Assembly: GCA_026391125.1 (NCBI GenBank)
Contig: JAPLEO010000057.1
Span: 1-38,317 of the forward strand
Length of the DNA stretch: 38,317 nt
Direction of reading: 5' to 3'
Origin: Bacteroidota bacterium
GTDB taxonomy: Bacteria; Bacteroidota; Bacteroidia; Chitinophagales; Chitinophagaceae
In this document: piece after piece, positions 16,417 to 25,138 of the stretch
How positions within the stretch are numbered: position 1 is the stretch's first letter
Layout: the number at the start of each line of letters is the position of its first letter
Program-made: the position numbers and the translations under genes
The notes under the pieces: generated by a model
What the model was told of the DNA's origin: nothing
Databases searched by the model: none
Seen by the model: the letters and a program-made list of their open reading frames with translations, nothing else

Positions 16417-18090
16417 TTATTGATTCGCGAGTTTACTTCTGCTTCTTCCATAAAGTAGATAAATGCTCAATCCTAGGGCCATCCAGCCAAAGAAAACCAT
16501 CCAACTTTTCCCAGGAATTTCGATCATTAAATACAAACAGCAGAGTACTCCAGCAACTGGAATTACAGAATATTTTCTGATGAAACTTAATATGGCAGTA
16601 ATGATCGCGGCAGCAATAAATATCAAAAATAAAATTTCTTGATAGGCTTCCGTTCCAAGATTCGCAAGGTCTTCTATAATTCTTTCTCTAAATAGAATGG
16701 CAAAAAGGGCTACGATTGCTGGAATGATAAACTGGCCATTGATATAAGGCAATTGAAATTTCCCTTGTTCCTTCGCAAGTCTCGGTAATACCAATACTCC
16801 CCCACAAACCAATACAAAAGCGAAGAGTGTGCCAATGCTTGTTAGATCAGTCATTAATTTATCATCCACAATTAAAACTGGAATCCCAACTAAAAATCCT
16901 GTCATGATAGTAGCAAACCCTGGCGTCTTATAACGCTTACTTAATTTGCTGAATTTCTTTGGTAATAATCCATCTCTACTCATACTCATCCAAATTCTTG
17001 GCTGCCCAATTTGAAATACTAGTAACACACTAGTAGATGCAATCACGGCACTCACAGAAATGATAAACCCAATTTTTTGCATGTGAATTTTATCGAACAC
17101 ATATGCCAATGGATCGGCTACACCTTCAAACTCTTTATAATTAACCATACCAGTAATCACCAAAGTAGTAATCACATATATAACAGTGCAAATTAAAAGT
17201 GAATACATCATTCCACGAGGCAGGTCGCGTTTAGGATTCGCGCATTCTTCGGCAGTGGTAGAGATGGCATCAAAGCCAATATAGGCAAAGAATACAGAGG
17301 ACACCCCTTTTAATACACCTGTCATTCCATTTGGCAAAAATGGCGTCCAATTAGCCGTAGTTCCTTCCGAAAAAATATACCAGAATCCGATGATGGCGAT
17401 AAAGATTAGTACTATTATTTTAAGTCCCACCATAAAGTTTGCACTCTTCTTACTTTCACTGATTCCGATATAGGCAAGAATCGTAATCAATCCTACAATA
17501 ATAAATGCAGGAAGGTTTATGATAAACTTCATTCCAAAAATTTCTGGTGCATTTGTATAAACCAAACCTGCAACAGATTTACCATTTGCAATGGCGTCTT
17601 GATAGGCCATTGATGCAGTTTGATGTCCGATAGCCAACCATTCAGGTAAGTTGATATTAATGGCCTTCAATAAATTATTAAAATATGCACTCCATGAAAT
17701 AGCTACCACAACATTGCCAATGGCATATTCTAAAATTAAAGCCCAGCCAATGATCCATGCAATGACTTCTCCGAAGCTTACATAAGAATAAGTATAAGCG
17801 CTACCAGAAACTGGTACACGAGATGCAAATTCTGCATAACATAATGCCGTGAATCCACAAGTAACCGCAGTTATTAAGAAAAGAAAGATCACTCCTGGTC
17901 CGCCGTTATATGCCGCCGTTCCAATCGTTGAAAAAATTCCTGCGCCAATTACTGCAGCAACACCCATAAAGGTTAGGTCCTTTACACGCAATACTTTTTT
18001 CATGTCGTTACCATGACCATCCAACAAACCCGCATCATAATCTCTTTGAATGATTTCTAACGACTTTTTACGGAATAAAGAATTAGACAT
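16417..18090 (-). CDS. APC-family amino-acid permease
   Basis: Inner-membrane transporter of the amino acid-polyamine-organocation superfamily, resembling the cationic amino-acid transporter branch. It has 557 residues and about 12-14 membrane helices. The first transmembrane helix carries the characteristic glycine-rich substrate-binding turn in VIGAGIFSTIGTAA (about 43-56), and SVFFAYIGFDAISTTAEE (about 264-281) matches the family's sixth helix. The substrate cannot be told from sequence. It lies upstream of the Smr gene on the same strand (65 bp gap) but that gene has its own promoter element. Confidence 0.9.
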   Translation of the reverse strand: MSNSLFRKKSLEIIQRDYDAGLLDGHGNDMKKVLRVKDLTFMGVAAVIGAGIFSTIGTAAYNGGPGVIFLFLITAVTCGFTALCYAEFASRVPVSGSAYTYSYVSFGEVIAWIIGWALILEYAIGNVVVAISWSAYFNNLLKAININLPEWLAIGHQTASMAYQDAIANGKSVAGLVYTNAPEIFGMKFIINLPAFIIVGLITILAYIGISESKKSANFMVGLKIIVLIFIAIIGFWYIFSEGTTANWTPFLPNGMTGVLKGVSSVFFAYIGFDAISTTAEECANPKRDLPRGMMYSLLICTVIYVITTLVITGMVNYKEFEGVADPLAYVFDKIHMQKIGFIISVSAVIASTSVLLVFQIGQPRIWMSMSRDGLLPKKFSKLSKRYKTPGFATIMTGFLVGIPVLIVDDKLMTDLTSIGTLFAFVLVCGGVLVLPRLAKEQGKFQLPYINGQFIIPAIVALFAILFRERIIEDLANLGTEAYQEILFLIFIAAAIITAILSFIRKYSVIPVAGVLCCLYLMIEIPGKSWMVFFGWMALGLSIYLLYGRSRSKLANQ

Positions 18091-18159
18091 GTAATGAAAT
18101 TTTTATAAGCCTCAAATTAAAGGATATTCAGCAAAGAACAAGACTTATGGTTTATGAGA

Positions 18160-19125
18160 TTAATAGTCCCGTTGAATTAAAAACTCAGCCAGTTCGATCA
18201 ATGACTTTTTACGAATCGACACCACCGCAATTTCTTCTAGGTGCTGTAGAGCAGTTTGTAAGTATTTTTCTTTTAATGCCTTGGCCCAATCATCTACATT
18301 ACAAGCTTTAAAAATGGCCAATACTTCTGCTACTTTATTGGCGGGGTTATTTTTCATCAATTGTAAGAGTCTATTTTTTTGCTCGGGATCTGCAACCTCT
18401 AGTGCATGAAGCAATAAGAATGTTTTTTTATTTTGTCGGATATCACCACCCACATCTTTTCCAAATTTTTCTGGGTCTCCAAATGCATCCAAATAATCGT
18501 CTTGTATTTGAAAAGCGAGCCCTAAGTTTTTTCCGAAATTATATAAGTGTTTTCGGTTACCAGCACTTGCCCCGCCTAGTATTGCTCCCATTTCTAAACT
18601 TGCGGCAAGTAGTACGGAAGTTTTTAAACTGATCATATGGAGATACTCATCTAAAGAAACCTGTTCTTGTTTTTCAAAATCCATATCCAATTGCTGGCCT
18701 TCACAAACTTCTTTTGCTGTTCTATTGAATAAATGCAAGATGCTATGAATATTATTATCCTGGATTTTATTGAGGTATTCATAAGCCTGAATCATCATCA
18801 CATCTCCAGTTAAGAGAGCCGTGCTTTCGCCATATTTTTTATGCACCGTTTCCATTCCTCTTCTCAAAGGAGCTGCATCCATAATATCATCATGGATCAA
18901 CGTAAAATTGTGAAACAGTTCAATTGCAATTGCCACATGGTATGCATCTGCATGAATTTCGTCAAATAGCTCATTCCCCATTAAACACATGATCGGCCGA
19001 ACACGCTTACCTCCTAGTGCCAAAAAATACTCTCCGGGATCATATAAAGTTGCTGGGGAGGTTGGAAAATGTCGGTGCGCAAATTTTGCCGCAAAAACGT
19101 TGATTAGCTCTTTAAATGAATGCAT
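18160..19125 (-). CDS. Polyprenyl diphosphate synthase (trans-isoprenyl synthase)
   Basis: Enzyme that condenses isopentenyl diphosphate units into linear prenyl diphosphates for quinones, carotenoids or lipid carriers. The 321-residue protein has both aspartate-rich magnesium-binding motifs: DDIMD (79-83, followed by RRG) and DDYLD (209-213, inside FQIQDDYLDAFGD). F74, five residues ahead of the first motif, is a bulky residue of the kind associated with shorter (C15-C20) products, but chain length is only a guess. The amino-acid permease lies 69 bp downstream on the same strand. The promoter element sits almost on the ATG. Confidence 0.92.
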   Translation of the reverse strand: MHSFKELINVFAAKFAHRHFPTSPATLYDPGEYFLALGGKRVRPIMCLMGNELFDEIHADAYHVAIAIELFHNFTLIHDDIMDAAPLRRGMETVHKKYGESTALLTGDVMMIQAYEYLNKIQDNNIHSILHLFNRTAKEVCEGQQLDMDFEKQEQVSLDEYLHMISLKTSVLLAASLEMGAILGGASAGNRKHLYNFGKNLGLAFQIQDDYLDAFGDPEKFGKDVGGDIRQNKKTFLLLHALEVADPEQKNRLLQLMKNNPANKVAEVLAIFKACNVDDWAKALKEKYLQTALQHLEEIAVVSIRKKSLIELAEFLIQRDY

Positions 19126-19129
19126 GGTA

Positions 19130-19156
19130 CAAACCTAAATAATAAAATAAAAGCAA
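19130..19156 (-). promoter_or_regulatory. Promoter of the polyprenyl synthase gene
   Basis: On the minus strand TTG (19156-19154), 16 bases, then TAGGTTTG (19137-19130). The TTTG ends five bases before the ATG at 19125, so the transcript is predicted to be leaderless. Confidence 0.6.
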
Positions 19157-19237
19157 CAGTTAAAATCTTAACTATTCTATTTAACCTTTCAAAATTAATT
19201 TTGGCACGATTTTTTGAGGTTATTATAAAACTGATTT

Positions 19238-19720
19238 ATGAAAAAAATATTTTTATTCGGATTCCTGCTAGTTGGTGCAATGGTGTTACACGCACAGGAA
19301 CAAAACAATGGAACAACCTATACTACTGCAGTAGGATTAAAAATGTATCCCGGAGCATTGAGTGTTAAACACTTTATTGCGAATGATAGAGCTGTGGAAG
19401 GATTGGGATTCATTTCACAAGACGGGTTTAGATTAACTGGTTTGTATGAGATCCACAATGACTTGGGCTCTGTAGAAGGATTAAAGTGGTATGTGGGAGG
19501 CGGTGCGCATTTGGGAATCTGGAGCGACCATTGGAAATCCCAATATCCTGATCGTAATGCGGGTCTAAGTATTGGCGTTGACGGAGTCTTAGGTTTAGAT
19601 TATAAAATAAAAGGGGCGCCTTTAAATTTGAGTTTTGACTGGCAACCTTCTTTCAATTTTATTGGGTATAATTATTTTGAAAGTGCTTGGGGAGGGATAG
19701 GAATTCGTTACACTTTTTAA
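19238..19720 (+). CDS. Small secreted outer-membrane beta-barrel-like protein
   Basis: A 160-residue protein with a signal peptide (about 1-19, ending HAQ) and then amphipathic strands rich in glycine and aromatic residues (YTTAVGLKMYPGALSVKHF, WYVGGGAHLGIW, LNLSFDWQPSFNFIGYNYF). It ends in GIGIRYTF; a C-terminal Phe is typical of outer-membrane barrels. I do not recognise a named family. It has no obvious operon partner, and its stop codon runs straight into a 7-bp periodic array. Confidence 0.75.
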   Translation: MKKIFLFGFLLVGAMVLHAQEQNNGTTYTTAVGLKMYPGALSVKHFIANDRAVEGLGFISQDGFRLTGLYEIHNDLGSVEGLKWYVGGGAHLGIWSDHWKSQYPDRNAGLSIGVDGVLGLDYKIKGAPLNLSFDWQPSFNFIGYNYFESAWGGIGIRYTF

Positions 19721-19851
19721 GATACAAAATACAAAATACAAGATAAAAGATAAAAGATAAAAGTGAAGAGAGGAGAGGAAGAGTGAGGAGTGAGGAGTGA
19801 GGAGTGAGGAGTGAGGAGTGAGAAGTGAGAAGTGAGGAATGAGGAGTGATG
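19719..19851 (+). repeat. Long 7-bp periodic array at the stop codon of the barrel gene
   Basis: Nineteen consecutive 7-bp units in register start inside the stop codon: AAGATAC, AAAATAC twice, AAGATAA three times, AAGTGAA, GAGAGGA, GAGGAAG, AGTGAGG five times, AGTGAGA twice, AGTGAGG, AATGAGG, AGTGATG. The unit drifts from A-rich to G-rich along the array. A minus-strand frame through it (19659-19874) encodes only a HSSLLT repeat and is not a gene. It is the longest of the four arrays in the window. Confidence 0.92.
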
Positions 19852-19876
19852 AAGATGTGGTTTAGATACATCATCT

Positions 19877-19911
19877 AAAGAAATACGTTAACCCCAGCTT
19901 TCAAGCTGGGG
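19877..19911 (+). repeat. Dispersed hairpin module, copy 1
   Basis: AAAGAAATACGTTAACCCC followed by the rest of a near-perfect hairpin: CCCCAGCTT (19892-19900) pairs with AAGCTGGGG (19903-19911). The same 35-bp module occurs inverted at 31608-31642 with one base changed, again next to a 7-bp array. Confidence 0.85.
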
Positions 19912-19927
19912 CTCATCTAAGCAAATT

Positions 19928-19960
19928 ATGAGCCCCCAAAGAAAATCTTTGGGGGCTCAT
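19928..19960. terminator. Strong stem-loop between convergent genes
   Basis: ATGAGCCCCCAAAGA and TCTTTGGGGGCTCAT form a 15-bp perfect stem with a three-base loop, 32 bp past the stop of the secreted-protein gene (minus) and 208 bp past the barrel gene (plus). Only short AT-rich tracts follow on either strand, so it may work as a bidirectional or factor-assisted terminator or as a 3'-end stabiliser. Confidence 0.65.
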
Positions 19961-19991
19961 TTATCATTTGAAATTGTCTTAGAAGAATAAG

Positions 19992-20390
19992 TTAGACAAT
20001 GGGTTCGAAGGGTTGTTGGTCTTGGGTTTTTAAGCTTAGGAACTTTGTTAGCTGACTAGGGTTTAGAATACCGCCTAGCTTGCCTTGTAAGCCACTGAAT
20101 AAACTAGAAAACTGACTAGCATACTTCGATGGATTTGATGCTAAGAGCGGAAGAATACTTGCTTTCTTTCCTAAAAAGTCAGTAACAGCACTTGTTACTT
20201 TTGGATTTTGAACTGCAGTTAAAGCCAAGCCTGGAGTTAGTTGTTTCATCACATCTCCTGTAATTTTATTTACATCAAAACCAGCACCAGCAGCAGCTGC
20301 AGTTGCTTGTTTTGTTAGATCACCTAATTGTGCAATTGAAACTGTTGCCATTCCTGCAAACAGCATACAAAAAAGAATCACTTTTTTCAT
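19992..20390 (-). CDS. Small secreted protein downstream of ftsY
   Basis: A 132-residue protein with a clear signal peptide (about 1-20, ending SIAQ) and a mature part rich in Ala, Leu, Ser and Lys, mostly helical (for example GDLTKQATAAAAGAGFDVNK and YASQFSSLFSGLQGKLGGIL). I do not recognise the family; it resembles small periplasmic helical proteins. It begins 18 bp after the ftsY stop on the same strand, so it is very likely co-transcribed with ftsY. A strong stem-loop follows its stop. Confidence 0.7.
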   Translation of the reverse strand: MKKVILFCMLFAGMATVSIAQLGDLTKQATAAAAGAGFDVNKITGDVMKQLTPGLALTAVQNPKVTSAVTDFLGKKASILPLLASNPSKYASQFSSLFSGLQGKLGGILNPSQLTKFLSLKTQDQQPFEPIV

Positions 20391-20408
20391 TAAAGTTTTT
20401 TGAATTTT

Positions 20409-21371
20409 TTAGTCTGCTAATTTAAATAAACTATCTACAAATTCATCTTTATCGAATAAAATTAAATCTTCAATTTTTTCACCTACACCAATATATTTTA
20501 CAGGGATCTTGAATTGGTCTGCAATAGCCAACACTACACCTCCTTTGGCGGTTCCGTCTAATTTGGTAATCGTTAAAGCAGTTACTTCAGTTGTAGCAGT
20601 AAACTGGCGCGCTTGTTCTACGGCGTTTTGTCCGGTTGAACCATCCAACACCAACATCACTTCGTGAGGGGCATTGGGAACAATTTTTTGAATCACTCTT
20701 TTAATTTTGCTCAACTCTTCCATTAAATGGATCTTATTGTGCAATCTTCCAGCAGTATCTATGATTACTACATCAGCATTTTTTGACACGGCACTTGCCA
20801 CTGTATCGTAAGCAACTGCACTTGGATCTGAACCCATTGCCTGCTTAACGATGGGCACTCCAACCCTTTCGCTCCAAATAGTTAATTGATCAACCGCAGC
20901 GGCTCTAAAGGTATCGGCAGCGCCTAATACCACATTCATACCTGCTGCTTTATAATGATAGGCCAGTTTGCCAATCGTAGTAGTTTTTCCAACCCCGTTT
21001 ACACCTACTACTAAAATGATATAGGGTTTCTTTCCTTCGGGTGCTACAAAGCTTTTGTAAGAATCTTCAGATGCATCAACTAATAATGCTTTGATCTCTT
21101 GTTGTAATATTGTATTCAACTCAGAAGTTCCTAAGTACTTGTCTTCCTTAGCGCGCTTCTCAATTCTTTCAATGATTTTAATCGTTGTTTCGATTCCCAC
21201 ATCAGCACCAACTAATGCTTCTTCTAAATTGTCTAGGACCTCTTCATCAATCGTTGTTTTTCCAGCAATTGCTTTGGTAATCTTTGCAAGGAAACCTTCC
21301 TTGGTCTTTTGCAAACCCTGATCCAGGCTCTCTTTCTCTTTTTTTCCGAATAGCTTTCCTAAAAAACTCAT
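20409..21371 (-). CDS. ftsY: Signal recognition particle receptor FtsY
   Basis: SRP-receptor GTPase that docks ribosome-SRP complexes at the inner membrane for co-translational insertion. The 320-residue protein has a short N-terminal amphipathic region, the helical N domain (about 20-100) and the GTPase G domain. G1 is GVNGVGKTT (123-131), G3 DTAGR (205-209), G4 TKLD (269-272), with the closing GVGEKIEDL. The long acidic A domain of enterobacterial FtsY is absent, as is common outside that group. A terminator-like hairpin separates it from the upstream DUF4295 gene. Confidence 0.97.
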   Translation of the reverse strand: MSFLGKLFGKKEKESLDQGLQKTKEGFLAKITKAIAGKTTIDEEVLDNLEEALVGADVGIETTIKIIERIEKRAKEDKYLGTSELNTILQQEIKALLVDASEDSYKSFVAPEGKKPYIILVVGVNGVGKTTTIGKLAYHYKAAGMNVVLGAADTFRAAAVDQLTIWSERVGVPIVKQAMGSDPSAVAYDTVASAVSKNADVVIIDTAGRLHNKIHLMEELSKIKRVIQKIVPNAPHEVMLVLDGSTGQNAVEQARQFTATTEVTALTITKLDGTAKGGVVLAIADQFKIPVKYIGVGEKIEDLILFDKDEFVDSLFKLAD

Positions 21372-21430
21372 ATCAACTACTTTAATCAGTATAAAATGAA
21401 TATGCTATCAATCGATTCCTAACAAAATAC

Positions 21431-21462
21431 AAAAAGCCTTCCCGAAAAAAGGGAAAGCTTTT
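21431..21462 (-). terminator. Intrinsic terminator after the DUF4295 gene
   Basis: On the minus strand AAGCTTTCCC, a T-rich loop, GGGAAGGCTT and a T-run (TTTTT) form a stem with one mismatch. It lies 22 bp past the DUF4295 stop and upstream of ftsY, so it should limit but may not abolish read-through. Confidence 0.8.
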
Positions 21463-21484
21463 CAATAAGTTCTTGATGGACCGA

Positions 21485-21658
21485 TTATTTTTCAGCCAAG
21501 AAATCCTTCACCTTATCCTTGTGTACAATTGCCTCTTTGAAGGTGTATGCACCAGATTTAGGGCTACGAACAGCCTTGATAACTTTTGTCCAGTTTTTTG
21601 CCTCAGCAGATGCCTTTAAATCTTTTACTTTAGCGTTTTTAGAAGCTGCTTTTGCCAT
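21485..21658 (-). CDS. DUF4295 small basic protein
   Basis: A 57-residue Lys/Ala-rich protein starting MAKAASKNAKVKDLKAS and containing WTKVIKAVRSPKSGAYTFKE. I read this as the DUF4295 family that in Bacteroidota sits between ribosomal protein L33 and FtsY. It starts two bases after the rpmG stop, so it is in the rpmB-rpmG operon. The position and composition suggest a ribosome-associated role, but no function is known to me. Confidence 0.85.
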   Translation of the reverse strand: MAKAASKNAKVKDLKASAEAKNWTKVIKAVRSPKSGAYTFKEAIVHKDKVKDFLAEK

Positions 21659-21660
21659 GA

Positions 21661-21843
21661 CTATTTAATTTCTTTATGAACGGTTACTTTTTTCAGAATT
21701 GGGTTGTACTTCTTCAATTCAATACGCTCAGGCGTATTTTTCTTATTCTTTTTAGTGATATAACGGCTAGTACCCGCCATTCCACTTGTTTTGTGCTCTG
21801 TGCATTCCAGGATCACTTGAACCCTGTTACCTTTCTTTGCCAT
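21661..21843 (-). CDS. rpmG: 50S ribosomal protein L33
   Basis: Large-subunit ribosomal protein of 60 residues with the L33 signature: [18 protein letters not shown], then [23 protein letters not shown]. It lacks the paired CxxC zinc ligands, so it is the zinc-free form. It is the second gene of an operon, 28 bp after rpmB. Confidence 0.97.
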   Translation of the reverse strand: MAKKGNRVQVILECTEHKTSGMAGTSRYITKKNKKNTPERIELKKYNPILKKVTVHKEIK

Positions 21844-21871
21844 TGTATTAGGTAGTTTTCTTTGTTAATAG

Positions 21872-22108
21872 TTAGATCTTAGATCCTTTCAATCTCAATT
21901 CTTTGATCACTGTTGAAAGACCATTCTTATTGATCGTTCTTAAAGCATCAGTAGACACTTTCAATGTTACCCAACGATCTTCTTCTGCGAAGAAAAAACG
22001 CTTGGTTTGTAAATTGGGTAGAAAACGACGCTTGGTCTTGATGTTTGAGTGAGAAACACTATTACCAGTTTGTGGCTTTTTACCTGTAACCTGACATACT
22101 CTTGCCAT
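21872..22108 (-). CDS. rpmB: 50S ribosomal protein L28
   Basis: Large-subunit ribosomal protein of 78 residues with the L28 pattern: [20 protein letters not shown], then [16 protein letters not shown] and [17 protein letters not shown]. It is the first gene of the rpmB-rpmG-DUF4295 operon and has a well-formed promoter 22-52 bp upstream. Confidence 0.97.
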   Translation of the reverse strand: MARVCQVTGKKPQTGNSVSHSNIKTKRRFLPNLQTKRFFFAEEDRWVTLKVSTDALRTINKNGLSTVIKELRLKGSKI

Positions 22109-22129
22109 GACTCTTATTTTTTCGGGACG

Positions 22130-22160
22130 GCAAAGGTAAGGAAATGCTCCATATTACCAA
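22130..22160 (-). promoter_or_regulatory. Promoter of the rpmB-rpmG-DUF4295 operon
   Basis: On the minus strand TTG (22160-22158), 19 bases, then TACCTTTGC (22138-22130). Both parts of the Bacteroidota consensus are present. The predicted leader is about 19 nt. The rest of the gap up to 22278 shows no gene. Confidence 0.7.
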
Positions 22161-22278
22161 TGACTATTCCCATTTTTTTATTTAATTTTTGCACAGAACG
22201 GGGGAAAATCCTTTTGGAATCCGTTTCTGCAACTGTTTTTCCACAATTGAAACGCGAAACTAGGTCAATTTACCCGTA

Positions 22279-23907
<1,629 letters not shown>

Positions 23908-23927
23908 TTATAACTGTTTTTCAGGCG

Positions 23928-23936
23928 GCAAAAGTA
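23928..23936 (-). promoter_or_regulatory. Promoter element of the ABC-F gene
   Basis: TACTTTTGC on the minus strand matches TAnnTTTGC, with a predicted leader of about 21 nt. No clear -33 box. Confidence 0.5.
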
Positions 23937-23960
23937 AGCTTTCAAGTCGGATTTTGAATT

Positions 23961-24007
23961 TTTCTTCACTCCTCACCCCTCAGTTTTCACTCCTCACTTA
24001 AATCTTA
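23961..24007 (-). repeat. 7-bp periodic array at the tsaD stop codon
   Basis: On the minus strand, starting inside the tsaD TAA, the units are AGATTTA, AGTGAGG, AGTGAAA, ACTGAGG, GGTGAGG, AGTGAAG, AAAAATT. It is a shorter, more diverged member of the family at 19719-19851 and carries no hairpin module. Confidence 0.75.
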
Positions 24008-25030
24008 CCATTCAGCTCTAGCGCTAGGATGACTATCCAAGCTAGTAAACTGTTTTGCTTGGTATTTGTAATAGGCTGTAATGGCAATCATGGCGGCATT
24101 GTCTGTACAAAACTCGAAGGAAGGAATAAATACTTTCCAACCCTGCTTCTGCCCCATTTCCTGAAGCGAATAACGCAAACCCGAATTGGCACTCACGCCA
24201 CCCGCTAAACAAACCTGTTTAACGCCTGTTTGCACAACTGCTTTTTTGAGTTTTTTTAATAGGATTTGAATGATGGTATATTGTACCGAAGCGCATAAAT
24301 CGTTGAGGTTTGCTTCAATAAAGCCAGGCTCCTGTTTCTGAAGGAAGTATAATATAGATGTCTTTAATCCACTAAAAGAAAAGTTCAAATCTGGAATTTG
24401 AGGTTCCGCAAACTTGAATTTCAAAGGATCGCCAAGTGCAGCATATCGATCAATAAGTGGTCCACCTGGATAAGGCAAGCCAAGTAATTTTGCTGTTTTG
24501 TCGAACGCTTCCCCTGCCGCATCATCAATAGTTTCTCCTAAAATCTCCAGCTCTAAAGCCGATTTTGCAAGTACGATTTGTGTGTGTCCACCACTCACCG
24601 TTAAACATAGGAAAGGGAATTCAGGTTTATGTTCCTGTATCAAATTGGCTAATACATGGGCCTGCATATGGTGCACCGCGATCAGGGGCTTATCAAGGGA
24701 TAAAGCAAGTGATTTGGCAAATTGAACACCCACCAATAAGCTACCGATCAAGCCTGGGGCTTGCGTAAAAGCGATGGCTGAAATTTTTGCCATCCTTTCA
24801 GCAGTTGTTTCATTGGGGAATGCCTCCTGTAAACAGGTATCAATTACGGGTACGATATTTTGCATATGGGCCCTGCTCGCTAATTCAGGAACTACGCCCC
24901 CATATTGTTCGTGTACTGATTGGGTGGCAATGCTATTCGACAGAATTTTCCCATCCACACAAATGCTGGCAGAGGTTTCGTCGCATGACGATTCAATTGC
25001 TAAGATGGTAATAGTTGAGGCACTGTTCAC
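24005..25030 (-). CDS. tsaD: tRNA N6-adenosine threonylcarbamoyltransferase TsaD
   Basis: Kae1/TsaD enzyme that transfers threonylcarbamoyl to A37 of tRNAs reading ANN codons, acting with TsaB and TsaE. The 341-residue protein shows the family start AIESSCDETS (11-20), metal-binding H121 and H125 (HMQAH), GGVVPELASR (44-53), SGGHTQ and FSFSGLKT. The start is GTG at 25030; no in-frame ATG exists before residue 56, which is inside the domain. A near-match to the -7 element (TAACTTCG, 25042-25035) directly upstream hints at a leaderless message. Confidence 0.96.
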   Translation of the reverse strand: MNSASTITILAIESSCDETSASICVDGKILSNSIATQSVHEQYGGVVPELASRAHMQNIVPVIDTCLQEAFPNETTAERMAKISAIAFTQAPGLIGSLLVGVQFAKSLALSLDKPLIAVHHMQAHVLANLIQEHKPEFPFLCLTVSGGHTQIVLAKSALELEILGETIDDAAGEAFDKTAKLLGLPYPGGPLIDRYAALGDPLKFKFAEPQIPDLNFSFSGLKTSILYFLQKQEPGFIEANLNDLCASVQYTIIQILLKKLKKAVVQTGVKQVCLAGGVSANSGLRYSLQEMGQKQGWKVFIPSFEFCTDNAAMIAITAYYKYQAKQFTSLDSHPSARAEW

Positions 25031-25080
25031 GCTGCGAAGTTAATTGAAACAAGCTTTTCAGCATTCATCCAAAAAATAAG

Positions 25081-25118
25081 AATGGGTTAATACTCAAATA
25101 ATTGAATATTAACCCATT
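25081..25118. terminator. Stem-loop between the MacB-like gene and tsaD
   Basis: AATGGGTTAATA and TATTAACCCATT form a perfect 12-bp stem whose 14-base loop contains a further TCAA/TTGA pairing. It begins 21 bp past the stop of the MacB-like permease, and a T-run (ATTTTTT) follows on the minus strand. Confidence 0.65.
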
Positions 25119-25138
25119 AAAAAGTATAGTTAACTATT

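Noticed and set aside
19719..19851. Possible CRISPR array
   Set aside because: Units are 7 bp, contiguous, with no spacers and no cas genes.
19659..19874. Minus-strand open frame encoding a HSSLLT-type repeated peptide
   Set aside because: It is a by-product of the 7-bp array (21 bp equals seven codons) and overlaps the barrel gene; no ribosome-binding or coding signal.
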